The notes under the pieces: model-generated
What the model saw: the letters and a program-made list of their open reading frames with translations, nothing else
The model's database searches: none
Told to the model about the DNA's origin: nothing
Program-made: the position numbers and the translations under genes
Part shown: in pieces, positions 44,607 to 53,406 of the stretch
Position numbering within the stretch: position 1 is the first letter of the stretch
How the letters are laid out: every line of letters starts with the position of its first letter
NCBI RefSeq assembly: GCF_003627955.1
Contig: NZ_RBWS01000005.1
Location: forward strand, 62,001-126,000
DNA length: 64,000 nucleotides
Reading direction: 5' to 3'
Origin: Sphingobacterium puteale
GTDB taxonomy: Bacteria > Bacteroidota > Bacteroidia > Sphingobacteriales > Sphingobacteriaceae

Positions 44607-45806
44607 TTGAACATCAAAGGATACTATATTGCGTTTTTGACCATTTTATGCTGGTTAACCTACAGTCCACAACTTGTTAGCGCTCAAAAGCATGTGTTCG
44701 ATTTCTATGATGGGAAAGTTTGCATTAACGTATCACCATCATTCAATATTCCATTCAATGACAGTTTAACAGGATCTCTCGTACAGGAGTTCTACCAAAC
44801 TGCTGATCAGACAGACTATCGTGATCTGGTAAATAGTTTGCTAGAATACAAAGATAAACAGCATCTCAACGACTGGGTATATTATCAGCTCGTGCGTCGA
44901 ACAGCGCAACAGATAGCGCCAAAAACGGAAAATTACGCACGTTACACATTATACAAATGGTTTCTAATGTGTAAATCTGGATATGATGCACGTTTGGCGG
45001 TAGGAAACAATCAGATTATCTTTTTTATCCAAAATAATGAGGATATTTCTGATATTCCTTTCTTTGAAATTGATGGTAAAAAATATACCTGCTTAAATTT
45101 CCATGACTATGGAAAGCTATTTCAAAGAGCAGATGCCTATATACCCGTAAAGATTAAAGTACCGGAAGCCACCAACGATTTCAGCTATAAAATCACCAAG
45201 CTTCCAGATTTTATACCTGCAAACTATATTGAAAAACAGATAGCATTCAATGATGGTCATAAGGCTTATCATTTTAATGTTAAACTGAACAATGATATTA
45301 GCGATCTTTTTAAAAACTATCCTGGAGTTGATTTCGAAACCTATTTTAATATTCCATTGAGCAAGGAAACTTATCAATCGCTTATTCCAGCATTGAAAGA
45401 AAATTTAAAGGGCAAGAACGAAAAACAAGGTGTTGATTATTTAATGCGATTTACACGTTATGCTTTTTTGTACGAAAACGATGAAGAGAATTTTGGCACA
45501 GAGAAACGTTTATCTGCGGAACAGACTTTGTTAAATAAATATAGTGACTGCGATGATCGTGCAGCGCTGTTCTTTTATCTCGTTAAGGAGATCTACAATC
45601 TACCAATGATCACTCTCCTCTACCCTACGCATATCACAATGGCCGTCCAATTTGAACATCCTATTGGTGACGCAGTTTTGTACAATGGCAAATACTATTC
45701 GATATGTGAGCCTACTCCACAAGCCCAAAGTTTAGCTATCGGTCAATTGTCCGATAAACTCAAGAATCAATCGTATCAGATCGTTTATCATTATGAACCT
45801 AGGTAA
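44607..45806 (+). CDS. Secreted transglutaminase-like superfamily protein
   Basis: 399 residues starting at a TTG; no in-frame ATG precedes the signal peptide (about 1-27, ending VSAQ), so TTG is probably used. The C-terminal third (about 275-375) looks like a papain-like transglutaminase core, with YSDCDDRAAL containing the nucleophile Cys (about 314) and THITMAV containing the His (about 341). The third position reads SICEPTP, where the family usually has DPT, so Glu may replace Asp. The N-terminal region is of unknown fold. It is expected in the periplasm. Activity could be a protease or amidase rather than crosslinking. Confidence 0.75.
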   Translation: MNIKGYYIAFLTILCWLTYSPQLVSAQKHVFDFYDGKVCINVSPSFNIPFNDSLTGSLVQEFYQTADQTDYRDLVNSLLEYKDKQHLNDWVYYQLVRRTAQQIAPKTENYARYTLYKWFLMCKSGYDARLAVGNNQIIFFIQNNEDISDIPFFEIDGKKYTCLNFHDYGKLFQRADAYIPVKIKVPEATNDFSYKITKLPDFIPANYIEKQIAFNDGHKAYHFNVKLNNDISDLFKNYPGVDFETYFNIPLSKETYQSLIPALKENLKGKNEKQGVDYLMRFTRYAFLYENDEENFGTEKRLSAEQTLLNKYSDCDDRAALFFYLVKEIYNLPMITLLYPTHITMAVQFEHPIGDAVLYNGKYYSICEPTPQAQSLAIGQLSDKLKNQSYQIVYHYEPR

Positions 45807-45842
45807 AATTTCCGGCAAAAAATAGCCACTTAGCTGTAGTTA

Positions 45843-46274
45843 TTACATCTTATTAATAAAGTCTAATAGATCAGTATATCGACCATCTGTACGGTATGCT
45901 GCAATGGTTACCGTATTTTCTCTGCCTTCGGATTTAATTGTGATCACATAATCAAGTCCATCCGCACAACGTGCGCATTCATTAATTTTAACATCCATTA
46001 ATTTATAAGTATTGATATAGCTGGACAGCTGTTTTAATGTGGCCTCACTTGTTTTATAAACTTTATCTTTTTTTGATCCTGATAGACCATCTTTAGGATA
46101 TTTAATTTCAGTCTTATTTTGATCAATGCTGATGTTCACCCCATCACCCCAGCCAGAAATTCCCTTTATTTCCATTTTTAGTCCGGAATCTTCAGGATTA
46201 ACTTTGTCATCAGACTTTTTACAGCCCAAAAACAGAAATATGCTTAACGCAAATAAATAGATTGTCTTTGTCAT
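45843..46274 (-). CDS. Small lipoprotein, unknown function
   Basis: 143 residues with lipobox FLFLGC (Cys18), followed by a Ser/Asp-rich linker. The rest is a compact alpha/beta domain with a CARC motif (about 108-111) that could bind metal or form a disulfide. It converges with the transglutaminase-like gene (36 bp between stops) and lies downstream of a terminator, so it is probably transcribed alone. I recognise no family. Confidence 0.72.
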   Translation of the reverse strand: MTKTIYLFALSIFLFLGCKKSDDKVNPEDSGLKMEIKGISGWGDGVNISIDQNKTEIKYPKDGLSGSKKDKVYKTSEATLKQLSSYINTYKLMDVKINECARCADGLDYVITIKSEGRENTVTIAAYRTDGRYTDLLDFINKM

Positions 46275-46330
46275 AATTCTAAAGTTTATACATTTTGATT
46301 ATATAACGATATATTAGAATTTGATGCTAC

Positions 46331-46358
46331 AAAAAAATCCTGCTTTCAGCAGGATTTT
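46331..46358 (-). terminator. Terminator of the receptor/beta-helix operon
   Basis: AAAATCCTGCT and AGCAGGATTTT form an 11-bp stem around a 3-nt loop. On the minus strand it is followed by seven T. It lies 25 bp after the beta-helix lipoprotein stop codon. Confidence 0.92.
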
Positions 46359-46383
46359 CTATTTTACTAAACTATAAATTATT

Positions 46384-47763
46384 CTAGTATTTATTGTTTT
46401 TAGGATCCCAACTAGCCCAGCCTTTTGTCCAGTCTGTTGTAGTCCCCATTGCTCCAATAAACGTCTCTTTTGTTAAAGAAGCTAGATCTCCCTCATATTT
46501 CGCTTTTCCCAAAGCTGGTGAATCAGCTTTCAATAAAAGGTTCGGAGCTGCAATGGTTGTATTTGTAAGTCCAGCTGCAGCTAGATTAGCAACTGTAAAA
46601 TCACCAAATCCATTTAAATAACCCGTTAAGTCAGCTACTGATGCAAACGATGTAACATCTTTTAAAACATAGTTTGCTTTATTACCAAATACCATATTAT
46701 TTGAGAGAATTGAGCGACCTGCTTTCAATTCAGCAGCAGGGAAGTCCGAGTTAAACTCAATTCCAGCTGTTTTACCATCTACTATAATTGAATTTGCTAG
46801 AACCATACGGCTGTTTAGCCCAAAATGTACAGTAGCTCCGTGTTTATCAACATCGGTCCCCACTCCAGGCCCAATAAAAGTAAAGTTAGATAAGACTGGT
46901 CTAGAGTACATATTATTTGCCACAGCAGCCTTATTTTCTAGCTCAATTCCACGTGAAGTACCAGCTCCGTCAGAAATCATTGGATCTTTTATAGAAATTC
47001 CGTACTGGATTGTTCCGGTATAACCTTGGTCAAAATCGAAATCGTCATCAGTACCTCTATAAGCTATTAAATGAGATGCATTTACTGTCCCCCCGAAAAA
47101 TTCGAAAGCATCATCCCCCCCATAAGAGACTTGAATATGGTGAATTTTAGTTTCAGAACCAACTGCACATAATGTTAATCCATTGATTTCTTTATCTGTT
47201 TGAATTGGGTTTCCAGCAAATTCGATACGTGCATAAGTTAACTCTCCAGAATTATCATTTAAAACCGGATTTGTTCCACCTCCGTACGTTGCAACCGTAG
47301 CACCTAATACACCACTTTCATATTGAGAAGTACCATCAGCAGAATTCACCTTAGATTTACCACAAATAATTATTCCTGACCAATCTCCCACGTTTCTATT
47401 TCCAGATGTTTGATCTGATGTAAAAACAATAGGATTTGTTGCTGTACCATTTGCTTTTAATTTGCCTCCTTTTTCAACAATCAGCGCAGCCTTCGTTGCT
47501 TTCTCTCCTTTTATGATAGTACCTGCTGGTATTTCCAAAGTTCCCCCATCCATTACCTGCACATAACCTCTTAACAAGTATGTTTTGGAAGCACTTAAAA
47601 CTTTATTGCTCGTAATTTTCCCTTCAATTACCTCTACATCTCCACTTCCAGGGTTAGGATTAGGGTCAACTGGGCTTGGATCTGACTTACTGCAGCTTGC
47701 AATACTCATAGAAGTCGCTACTAAAGCTAACGCAAACCATTTTGAACTCATGTTTAATTTCAT
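46384..47763 (-). CDS. Right-handed beta-helix lipoprotein paired with a TonB-dependent receptor (second copy)
   Basis: The start is placed at the ATG giving MKLNMSSKWF, because the upstream TTG at 47781 lies within the promoter box. The protein has 459 residues with lipobox IASC. Solenoid motifs are shared with the protein at 5927-7279: NGTATNPIVFTS, GDWSGIIICG, FAGNP, INGLTL, FEFFGGTVNA and DDDFDFDQGYTGTIQY. It follows a TonB receptor of the same SDRYN type by 67 bp. Conserved pairing in two separate loci supports a functional partnership with the receptor. The ligand is unknown. Confidence 0.86.
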   Translation of the reverse strand: MKLNMSSKWFALALVATSMSIASCSKSDPSPVDPNPNPGSGDVEVIEGKITSNKVLSASKTYLLRGYVQVMDGGTLEIPAGTIIKGEKATKAALIVEKGGKLKANGTATNPIVFTSDQTSGNRNVGDWSGIIICGKSKVNSADGTSQYESGVLGATVATYGGGTNPVLNDNSGELTYARIEFAGNPIQTDKEINGLTLCAVGSETKIHHIQVSYGGDDAFEFFGGTVNASHLIAYRGTDDDFDFDQGYTGTIQYGISIKDPMISDGAGTSRGIELENKAAVANNMYSRPVLSNFTFIGPGVGTDVDKHGATVHFGLNSRMVLANSIIVDGKTAGIEFNSDFPAAELKAGRSILSNNMVFGNKANYVLKDVTSFASVADLTGYLNGFGDFTVANLAAAGLTNTTIAAPNLLLKADSPALGKAKYEGDLASLTKETFIGAMGTTTDWTKGWASWDPKNNKY

Positions 47764-47778
47764 AATTTGTTTTTTTTT

Positions 47779-47811
47779 CAAAGCTACAAGCCAAGTGTAA
47801 CCTTAATGTTA
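47779..47811 (-). promoter_or_regulatory. Promoter with TAACATTAA element upstream of the beta-helix lipoprotein
   Basis: On the minus strand TAGCTTTG (47779-47786) is the -7 box. In place of a -33 TTG there is GTTAACATTAA, with the 9-mer TAACATTAA at 47803-47811. The same arrangement is found upstream of the receptor gene. Confidence 0.5.
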
Positions 47812-47830
47812 ACTAATATTTATTTAATCT

Positions 47831-50704
47831 TTAAAATCTATAACCGAATGAGAGAGACACGTTTCTACCATATTGAATAGAATTTATTAAACGATCTCCC
47901 GCCTCATTGTACCTACCACTTTTATCTACGTCCTGATAGAAAATTGATTTGCTATCCAATAGATTGCCAATATTTAGCTTTAGTTCTGCTTTCTTAGAAA
48001 TAATTCTTTTAGAGAGTTGAAAGTCCAAAACACTCCTTGGGGCCTCGAAAATGTCAGGGTACTCACTTATAAAGTTTGCATTTTCATAACGCCCAAAACC
48101 TACTATATCGATTCTTCGACCGATACGATTAAAGAAAAGATTCGCATCAAAAAGACGGTCAGATGAATATTGAAGACCAAAATTCAATAAGAACGGTGAT
48201 TGCCCATACAATGACCTTTTGTTCTCCATCGTTGGTTGTGAACCTTCAAAATTCACCTCAGACTTCATAATTGCTGCATTTGTACTAAAAACCAAATTTT
48301 TGAAGAACTCTGTATCTGGATCAATAAATCCAAAGTCATGACGTATTTCAATTTCCCCACCTAGTATATATGCTTTTGGAGCATTGGTGAAAGACATTAA
48401 CTTACTGGCAGGTGAAGATCCTGAGATAATATTTGATTCAATCGGATCTTTCAAATCTTTATAGAATGCCGAAACTGAGATCAATTTTCCAAGACTTGGA
48501 TAAAATTCATAACGCAAATCAAAATTTGAGATTCTAGTTCTCTTAACATCAGGATTTCCTTTTTTTGTAATACCAGTCACAAAGTCATAAAAGGAAAAAG
48601 ATGCCAATTCACGAAATTGCGCTCGCGCCAAGGTATTTGAAAAGCTAAATCGTAAATTAGTCTTTGGATTTAGTTCATATGTCAAGTTAAGTGATGGCAA
48701 AAAATCATTATATGTATTGTTTACATTATTTTCTTCACTGGAATTTAGGTTACCAGTTAACAATTTTTCCTTATAATTTTCGTAACGAACGCCTAAACTA
48801 GCTTTCAACTTTTCTGTAACTTTTCCAGAAAGCATGGCAAATGCAGCATTTAGATCCCCTGTACCTTCATAATAATTATCGGGATTAGTAATATCTTCCA
48901 AAACTAAAGTTTTATTTGAGATATTATCTGGAGCAAAAATTTTATCTAATGGCATCGCTAATAAATTCTTCTGATCAGCCGTACTTTCACTTAAATCTCT
49001 ATATGCCAAAACTCGAGCATCAACCGTACGCTTTTTATTTTGTTTTAAAATTCCCGTTTTAAATGTTTGTTCCTGACCTAACAGCTTTGTTGATATAGAC
49101 CAATTTACTGCCCCACCATAAATATTCTCATTCAAAGTGCTATAAAACCGTCCTGCTCCTGATGGAGAAGGGATTGTACCCACACTAGCAGAATATGGAC
49201 TATTCGGATCACTACCTTCTTTTTTCGAATAAATTGTCCTTCGTAAATCTGGCTGATCCACATTGACATTACTATAAGAAAGATTCCAAGAAAGTTTGGA
49301 TTGCTTATCGTTATTAAGTAAATACTCGCCATCGAAAACAGAATTAAACATTCTTTTTTGAACCGTTTCGAGTAAGGTTACTTTCCTCATCTCTTTTGTT
49401 CCGTCATCAAACCATCCTTCTCGTTGAGTATAGGATTGCTCTAAACCTTGATTAAAGATATTTTTAAAGGATAGCTTAAGATCGTCTTTGATATATGATA
49501 TGTTACCCAATGCTCCTATATTAGAATTGAAGCGATAGTATGTATCATTATAACTAAAGATTTTGAGATCTTTACCTTGATCAAGAGTATTAAAGTCATT
49601 TCTTACTTCTGGTGAAATTGTTTCAGAATTGCGGTAAGATAAGGATCCAATAATACCTAATTTTCCCGCATTACTAAGTAGATAAGAATTCCCAAACGTA
49701 ATCTGTGCATTTTGAGCTGGTAATACTTTTCCTAGTTTTTCAGTTACCCAAGTATTTTTAAATTGTTTACTATAATTTACTTTATCACTAAGATTTAAAT
49801 TGGAGTAGTCTTGAAAAGAGCCTGGAAAGCTATTGGGTAATTTATTGTCAGGATTTAATGTCGCAAAATAATTACCAGCTGATCTTTTATTTCCATAGAA
49901 ATCTTTAAAAGTACTTAAAGAATTATAGCCAAGACCGACTGACACTTCAAAGGATTTTCGATCTGGAAAGTCCTTTGTCTTTACATTTATCGCCCCTCCT
50001 GTCAAATCCCCAGGTAGATCTGCGCTTGCCGTTTTACTGATAACAATATTATCGATCAATGACGAAGGAATAATATCGAATGAAAATGCTTTACGATCGG
50101 ATTCCGTACTTGGTAACGGACTATTATTTAGCAATGCTGAATTATAACGATCACTTAGTCCGCGGATAATAATGAATTTATTATCCTGAACACTTGCACC
50201 ACTGACACGCTTTAACACTTCTCCCGTATTTTTATCTGGGGTTTTCTTAATCACTTCGGCTGAAATACCATCAGAAATAGAAATGCTATTCTTCTGCTGC
50301 GCATACAATGCACCTATTGATTCTTTTTTAAATGTACCCGTGATCACAACCTGATCCAACACTTTTCCCTCGGAATTGTCAAGAACCACATCTAAATTCG
50401 TTACATCCTTATCTTTAATCTCTACATCAGTAATTTGCTTTGTCGCAAACCCCAAGTAGCTAAATTCTAAGGTATACTTTCCTGCGGGTACAGCCGGAAT
50501 ATTGTAATTACCTGTTACATCCGAACTTCCTACACGTGAAGTACCAAGAACCTTTACCGTCACCCCCGCGATGGTCTCTCCTGTCTTGACATTTGTAACT
50601 TTACCTGCAATCTTCCCACTCCCCTGTGCATAAACTGTTGTTGACGCAGCTACGACGAACGTAATGGCAGCAGCGATTCTTTTAAGTTGTAATTGTGGTT
50701 CCAA
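47831..50704 (-). CDS. TonB-dependent receptor without STN domain (second receptor/beta-helix pair)
   Basis: 957 residues. It starts at a TTG; no in-frame ATG exists between the promoter box and the signal peptide (about 1-27, ending VYAQ). CarboxypepD_reg (about 30-105, AGKVTNVKTGETIAGV) is followed by the plug with FIIIRGLSDRYNSALLNN and FSFDIIPSSLIDN and a barrel ending NVSLSFGYRF. The plug matches the receptor at 7493-10888, but STN is missing, which fits the absence of sigma/FecR here. It is divergent from a metal-type ABC operon and upstream of the beta-helix lipoprotein. Substrate unknown. Confidence 0.92.
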   Translation of the reverse strand: MEPQLQLKRIAAAITFVVAASTTVYAQGSGKIAGKVTNVKTGETIAGVTVKVLGTSRVGSSDVTGNYNIPAVPAGKYTLEFSYLGFATKQITDVEIKDKDVTNLDVVLDNSEGKVLDQVVITGTFKKESIGALYAQQKNSISISDGISAEVIKKTPDKNTGEVLKRVSGASVQDNKFIIIRGLSDRYNSALLNNSPLPSTESDRKAFSFDIIPSSLIDNIVISKTASADLPGDLTGGAINVKTKDFPDRKSFEVSVGLGYNSLSTFKDFYGNKRSAGNYFATLNPDNKLPNSFPGSFQDYSNLNLSDKVNYSKQFKNTWVTEKLGKVLPAQNAQITFGNSYLLSNAGKLGIIGSLSYRNSETISPEVRNDFNTLDQGKDLKIFSYNDTYYRFNSNIGALGNISYIKDDLKLSFKNIFNQGLEQSYTQREGWFDDGTKEMRKVTLLETVQKRMFNSVFDGEYLLNNDKQSKLSWNLSYSNVNVDQPDLRRTIYSKKEGSDPNSPYSASVGTIPSPSGAGRFYSTLNENIYGGAVNWSISTKLLGQEQTFKTGILKQNKKRTVDARVLAYRDLSESTADQKNLLAMPLDKIFAPDNISNKTLVLEDITNPDNYYEGTGDLNAAFAMLSGKVTEKLKASLGVRYENYKEKLLTGNLNSSEENNVNNTYNDFLPSLNLTYELNPKTNLRFSFSNTLARAQFRELASFSFYDFVTGITKKGNPDVKRTRISNFDLRYEFYPSLGKLISVSAFYKDLKDPIESNIISGSSPASKLMSFTNAPKAYILGGEIEIRHDFGFIDPDTEFFKNLVFSTNAAIMKSEVNFEGSQPTMENKRSLYGQSPFLLNFGLQYSSDRLFDANLFFNRIGRRIDIVGFGRYENANFISEYPDIFEAPRSVLDFQLSKRIISKKAELKLNIGNLLDSKSIFYQDVDKSGRYNEAGDRLINSIQYGRNVSLSFGYRF

Positions 50705-50726
50705 TTTATTTTGTTTTTTGTTTCTG

Positions 50727-50803
50727 CAAAGCTATTGCCATAATATTATATTAACATTAACAAGGAATTACCATTACGTAAACCACTTGTTAATTTAATG
50801 TTA
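50727..50803 (-). promoter_or_regulatory. Promoter region of the receptor with TAACATTAA elements
   Basis: The -7 box TAGCTTTG lies at 50727-50734 on the minus strand. TAACATTAA occurs on the plus strand at 50752-50760 (at the -33 position, read as GTTAATGTTAA on the minus strand) and on the minus strand at 50795-50803. The lipoprotein promoter at 47779 shares these elements. Confidence 0.5.
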
Positions 50804-51044
50804 CTCATTAGGGTTTTGTGTTTATATTTTGGTCAAAAACACATCTAAACTGCATTTTGAGCGGAGATTTTATAATTTCTATCGAATTATATTAAAGCAG
50901 TGTAATAAAATTATTAAGTCAAAAAGTTATTAACATATAATAGCTATTTCCACGTTTTTGGTATAGTTCCTCTTATTCTATAGCTTATCACAAGAAAAGT
51001 ACTCCCCTATTTATGGAACAAAATGCCAAGAATGATCTTATTAT

Positions 51045-51085
51045 TGCAATATAATTGCATATACAAAGCAATTTCTCTAAGTTTG
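51045..51085 (+). promoter_or_regulatory. ABC operon promoter overlapped by a TGCAAT-ATA-ATTGCA palindrome
   Basis: TTG (51055-51057), a 20-bp spacer and TAAGTTTG (51078-51085) form a consensus promoter about 25 bp before the ATG. The perfect inverted repeat TGCAAT-ATA-ATTGCA (51045-51059) covers the -33 element, the usual place for a repressor site. Confidence 0.6.
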
Positions 51086-51109
51086 AATATATTTTCAATT
51101 TTTGAGCAT

Positions 51110-51751
51110 ATGAGCAACCCGATCGTATCTACTGAACAGCTAACATTCCAATATACGAATGCAAAAAGCATCGCATTTCCTGATATCCATATTGAGAAAG
51201 GGCAACACACGCTATTATTGGGCGATTCAGGTACAGGAAAGACAACCTTGCTGAATATGTTGGGGGGGTTATCCAGACCGAAAACTGGTCATGTTAAAAT
51301 TAATGATCAAGATCTTTCGCTATTATCAAATAGCAAAATAGATAAGTTCAGATCGCAATATATTGGGTTTATCTTCCAGGAAGCTCACCTTCTCAAAAAT
51401 TTAACTTTGCTAGAAAATATCAAATTAGCACAATCGCTCGCCGGAAAAAAAGTCAATGTAGATGAGATTCATCAGGTATTGAAACAATTGCAGTTGGAGG
51501 ACAAAACTGGTGCCTATCCAAATGAATTAAGTCGTGGCCAACTGCAACGCGCCGCTATTGCGCGTAGTGTGATCAATAAGCCGGCGCTGCTCATTGCGGA
51601 TGAACCCACAGCAGCCTTAGATGACACCAATACAAATCGCGTGTTGGAGCTTCTTATGGATATCGCAGACACTGCCGGCTCGACCTTGTTGATCACCACG
51701 CATGATAAACGGATTAAAGATCAGTTTTCAAAAATGTATCTCTTAAAATAA
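51110..51751 (+). CDS. ABC transporter ATP-binding protein (LolD/MacB type)
   Basis: 213 residues from the ATG giving MSNPIVSTEQ; the longer upstream frame runs through the promoter. It has Walker A GDSGTGKTT, the Q-loop FIFQEAHLL, the signature LSRGQLQRAAIARS, Walker B LLIADEP and the H-loop THD. The closest architecture is the LolD/MacB family, which partners FtsX-like permeases rather than classic importers. It lies 46 bp before the permease gene. Together with the His-rich permease and the DUF3299-like protein, it matches the layout of zinc-regulated operons such as PA4063-PA4066 of Pseudomonas and zrgABCDE of Vibrio. Confidence 0.9.
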   Translation: MSNPIVSTEQLTFQYTNAKSIAFPDIHIEKGQHTLLLGDSGTGKTTLLNMLGGLSRPKTGHVKINDQDLSLLSNSKIDKFRSQYIGFIFQEAHLLKNLTLLENIKLAQSLAGKKVNVDEIHQVLKQLQLEDKTGAYPNELSRGQLQRAAIARSVINKPALLIADEPTAALDDTNTNRVLELLMDIADTAGSTLLITTHDKRIKDQFSKMYLLK

Positions 51752-51797
51752 TGGCGCACGCCAAATATTCATCACCCTTTTAGATTCAAAATTTGCT

Positions 51798-53204
51798 ATG
51801 AACACGATACAGTTGGTTTGGAAAAATTTAAGTAGACAATTCGGTTCTGTCTTTTTGAGCATTTTACTGACAGCTTTTGGAATCTCCATACTGGCTGTAC
51901 TCTCGATTACAGGTGAAACATTCGAAAAGCAGCTCGACAACAACAGTAAGAACATTGACCTGGTCGTCGGAGCCAAAGGTAGTCCTCTTCAATTGATCCT
52001 ATCCAGCGTATATCATATTGACAACCCAACGGGAAATATACCTTTGAACGAACTCGAGCCACTGCGTCAGAACCCGCTTGTACAATTAGCGGTTCCCTTG
52101 TCATTGGGTGATAACTTTAAGGGACATCGAATTGTCGGTACGGACTCTTCTTTTCTAGCCATCTATGGTACCAAAATAAATAACGGCCGCATCTGGAAAA
52201 AAAACTTTGAGGTCGTTATCGGTGAACAGGTAGCTAAAAAAAACAACTTGAAAATAGGTGACCAGATCAACAGCTCACATGGACTGAGCAAGGATGGCCA
52301 TAGTCATGACGAACATCCTTTTACTATTGTGGGTATTCTAAAGCAAAACAACAACGTAACTGACAACCTCATATTGACCAACCTCGAAAGCGTCTGGGAT
52401 GTTCATGGTATCGCCCATGATCATGCCGATCACGAAACAGCAGCTCAAAAAGAAAAACGTGAACGGGAAGAAGACCGCGAAGAAACGGTTAAAGCACACC
52501 TGCACCACCATGGCGAGGATTTGCCGGAAAATTCTACTGCTCAAGTAGCAACCAATGAAAAGGAGCATCATGATCATGACCATGAAGGACATGCTGATCA
52601 TGAACACGAAGAGGAAGGTGTATTTGTTAAATCCATCGGCGCGGATATGGTGAAACAGAATGGTCTTGAAATAACGGCTATTTTAATAAAATACCAGTCA
52701 CCGGCAGCCATCGGTATATTGCCCAAAATGATCGACCAACAAACTGATATGCAAGCGGCTTCTCCGGCAATGGAAAGTACGCGTCTGTTTTCACTCCTAG
52801 GTGCAGGAATAGATTCTTTGGCTATCCTTGCTTATGTCATCATGCTCATTGCTGGCCTGAGTGTATTTATTAACCTCTACAATGCGTTGAAACAACGTAA
52901 GTATGATCTGGCCATTATGCGTACACTCGGTGCGTCTAAAGGAAAGTTATTCAACATTGTTCTGTTGGAAGGTCTGATCATAACGATCGTTGGTGGACTG
53001 GTGGGACTTTTATTCGCACATCTGGCTTTATACTATATCAGTAACCAAACGAGCCAGAGCGCTGACTTTATCGAAGCTTTTAGGCTACATCCAAAAGAAT
53101 TGGTATTTTTGCTTGTTGCTTGCCTCATCGGCGTGCTCGCAGCGCTGATTCCCGCTGTGAAAGCGTACAGGACAAGTATCGCTGGTACTTTATCAAACAA
53201 ATAG
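51798..53204 (+). CDS. FtsX-like ABC permease with histidine-rich extracytoplasmic loop
   Basis: 468 residues. TM1 is at about 20-42, then a large periplasmic MacB-PCD-like domain (about 45-310), then three TM helices (about 335-360, 385-410, 430-455), as in MacB/LolC permeases. The periplasmic domain contains two His clusters, GHSHDEH (about 168) and a longer stretch (about 205-275) with HLHHHGED and EHHDHDHEGHADHEHEEE. Such loops bind Zn2+ or other metals. The stop codon lies inside a 15-bp tandem duplication. I infer metal-linked transport or metal-dependent lipoprotein handling. Confidence 0.9.
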   Translation: MNTIQLVWKNLSRQFGSVFLSILLTAFGISILAVLSITGETFEKQLDNNSKNIDLVVGAKGSPLQLILSSVYHIDNPTGNIPLNELEPLRQNPLVQLAVPLSLGDNFKGHRIVGTDSSFLAIYGTKINNGRIWKKNFEVVIGEQVAKKNNLKIGDQINSSHGLSKDGHSHDEHPFTIVGILKQNNNVTDNLILTNLESVWDVHGIAHDHADHETAAQKEKREREEDREETVKAHLHHHGEDLPENSTAQVATNEKEHHDHDHEGHADHEHEEEGVFVKSIGADMVKQNGLEITAILIKYQSPAAIGILPKMIDQQTDMQAASPAMESTRLFSLLGAGIDSLAILAYVIMLIAGLSVFINLYNALKQRKYDLAIMRTLGASKGKLFNIVLLEGLIITIVGGLVGLLFAHLALYYISNQTSQSADFIEAFRLHPKELVFLLVACLIGVLAALIPAVKAYRTSIAGTLSNK

Positions 53205-53224
53205 GACGAAAACAAATAGGACGA
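53195..53224 (+). repeat. 15-bp perfect tandem duplication across the permease stop codon
   Basis: AAACAAATAGGACGA occurs twice in a row (53195-53209 and 53210-53224). The first copy includes the TAG stop codon of the permease. Confidence 0.9.
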
Positions 53225-53406
53225 CTGGGTATTGGTGTTAAAAAACGTAAGAATAGCAGATACAAGATAAATTCTGGATGTGCATCGGCAAAATCTCAGT
53301 ACGCAATACAATATACTCAATACTAAAACAGATGAAACCATTATGATTTATTCATCATACAGAATAAATCTGATCGCTTCATCGCAACTACAAAAAAATT
53401 AAACAG

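Larger units (their letters stand above)
50705..51109. other. 405-bp divergent intergenic region
   Basis: It holds the receptor promoter (minus) at one side and the ABC-operon promoter with a palindrome (plus) at the other. The middle is AT-rich and shows no gene. Confidence 0.7.

Noticed and set aside
51023-51109. 29-residue N-terminal extension of the ABC ATPase
   Set aside because: It reads through the operator palindrome and the promoter; the ATG at 51110 gives the normal LolD-type N-terminus.
53205-53406. Short frames between the permease and the DUF3299-like gene
   Set aside because: None has a plausible start or protein-like composition. The stretch looks like decayed spacer.
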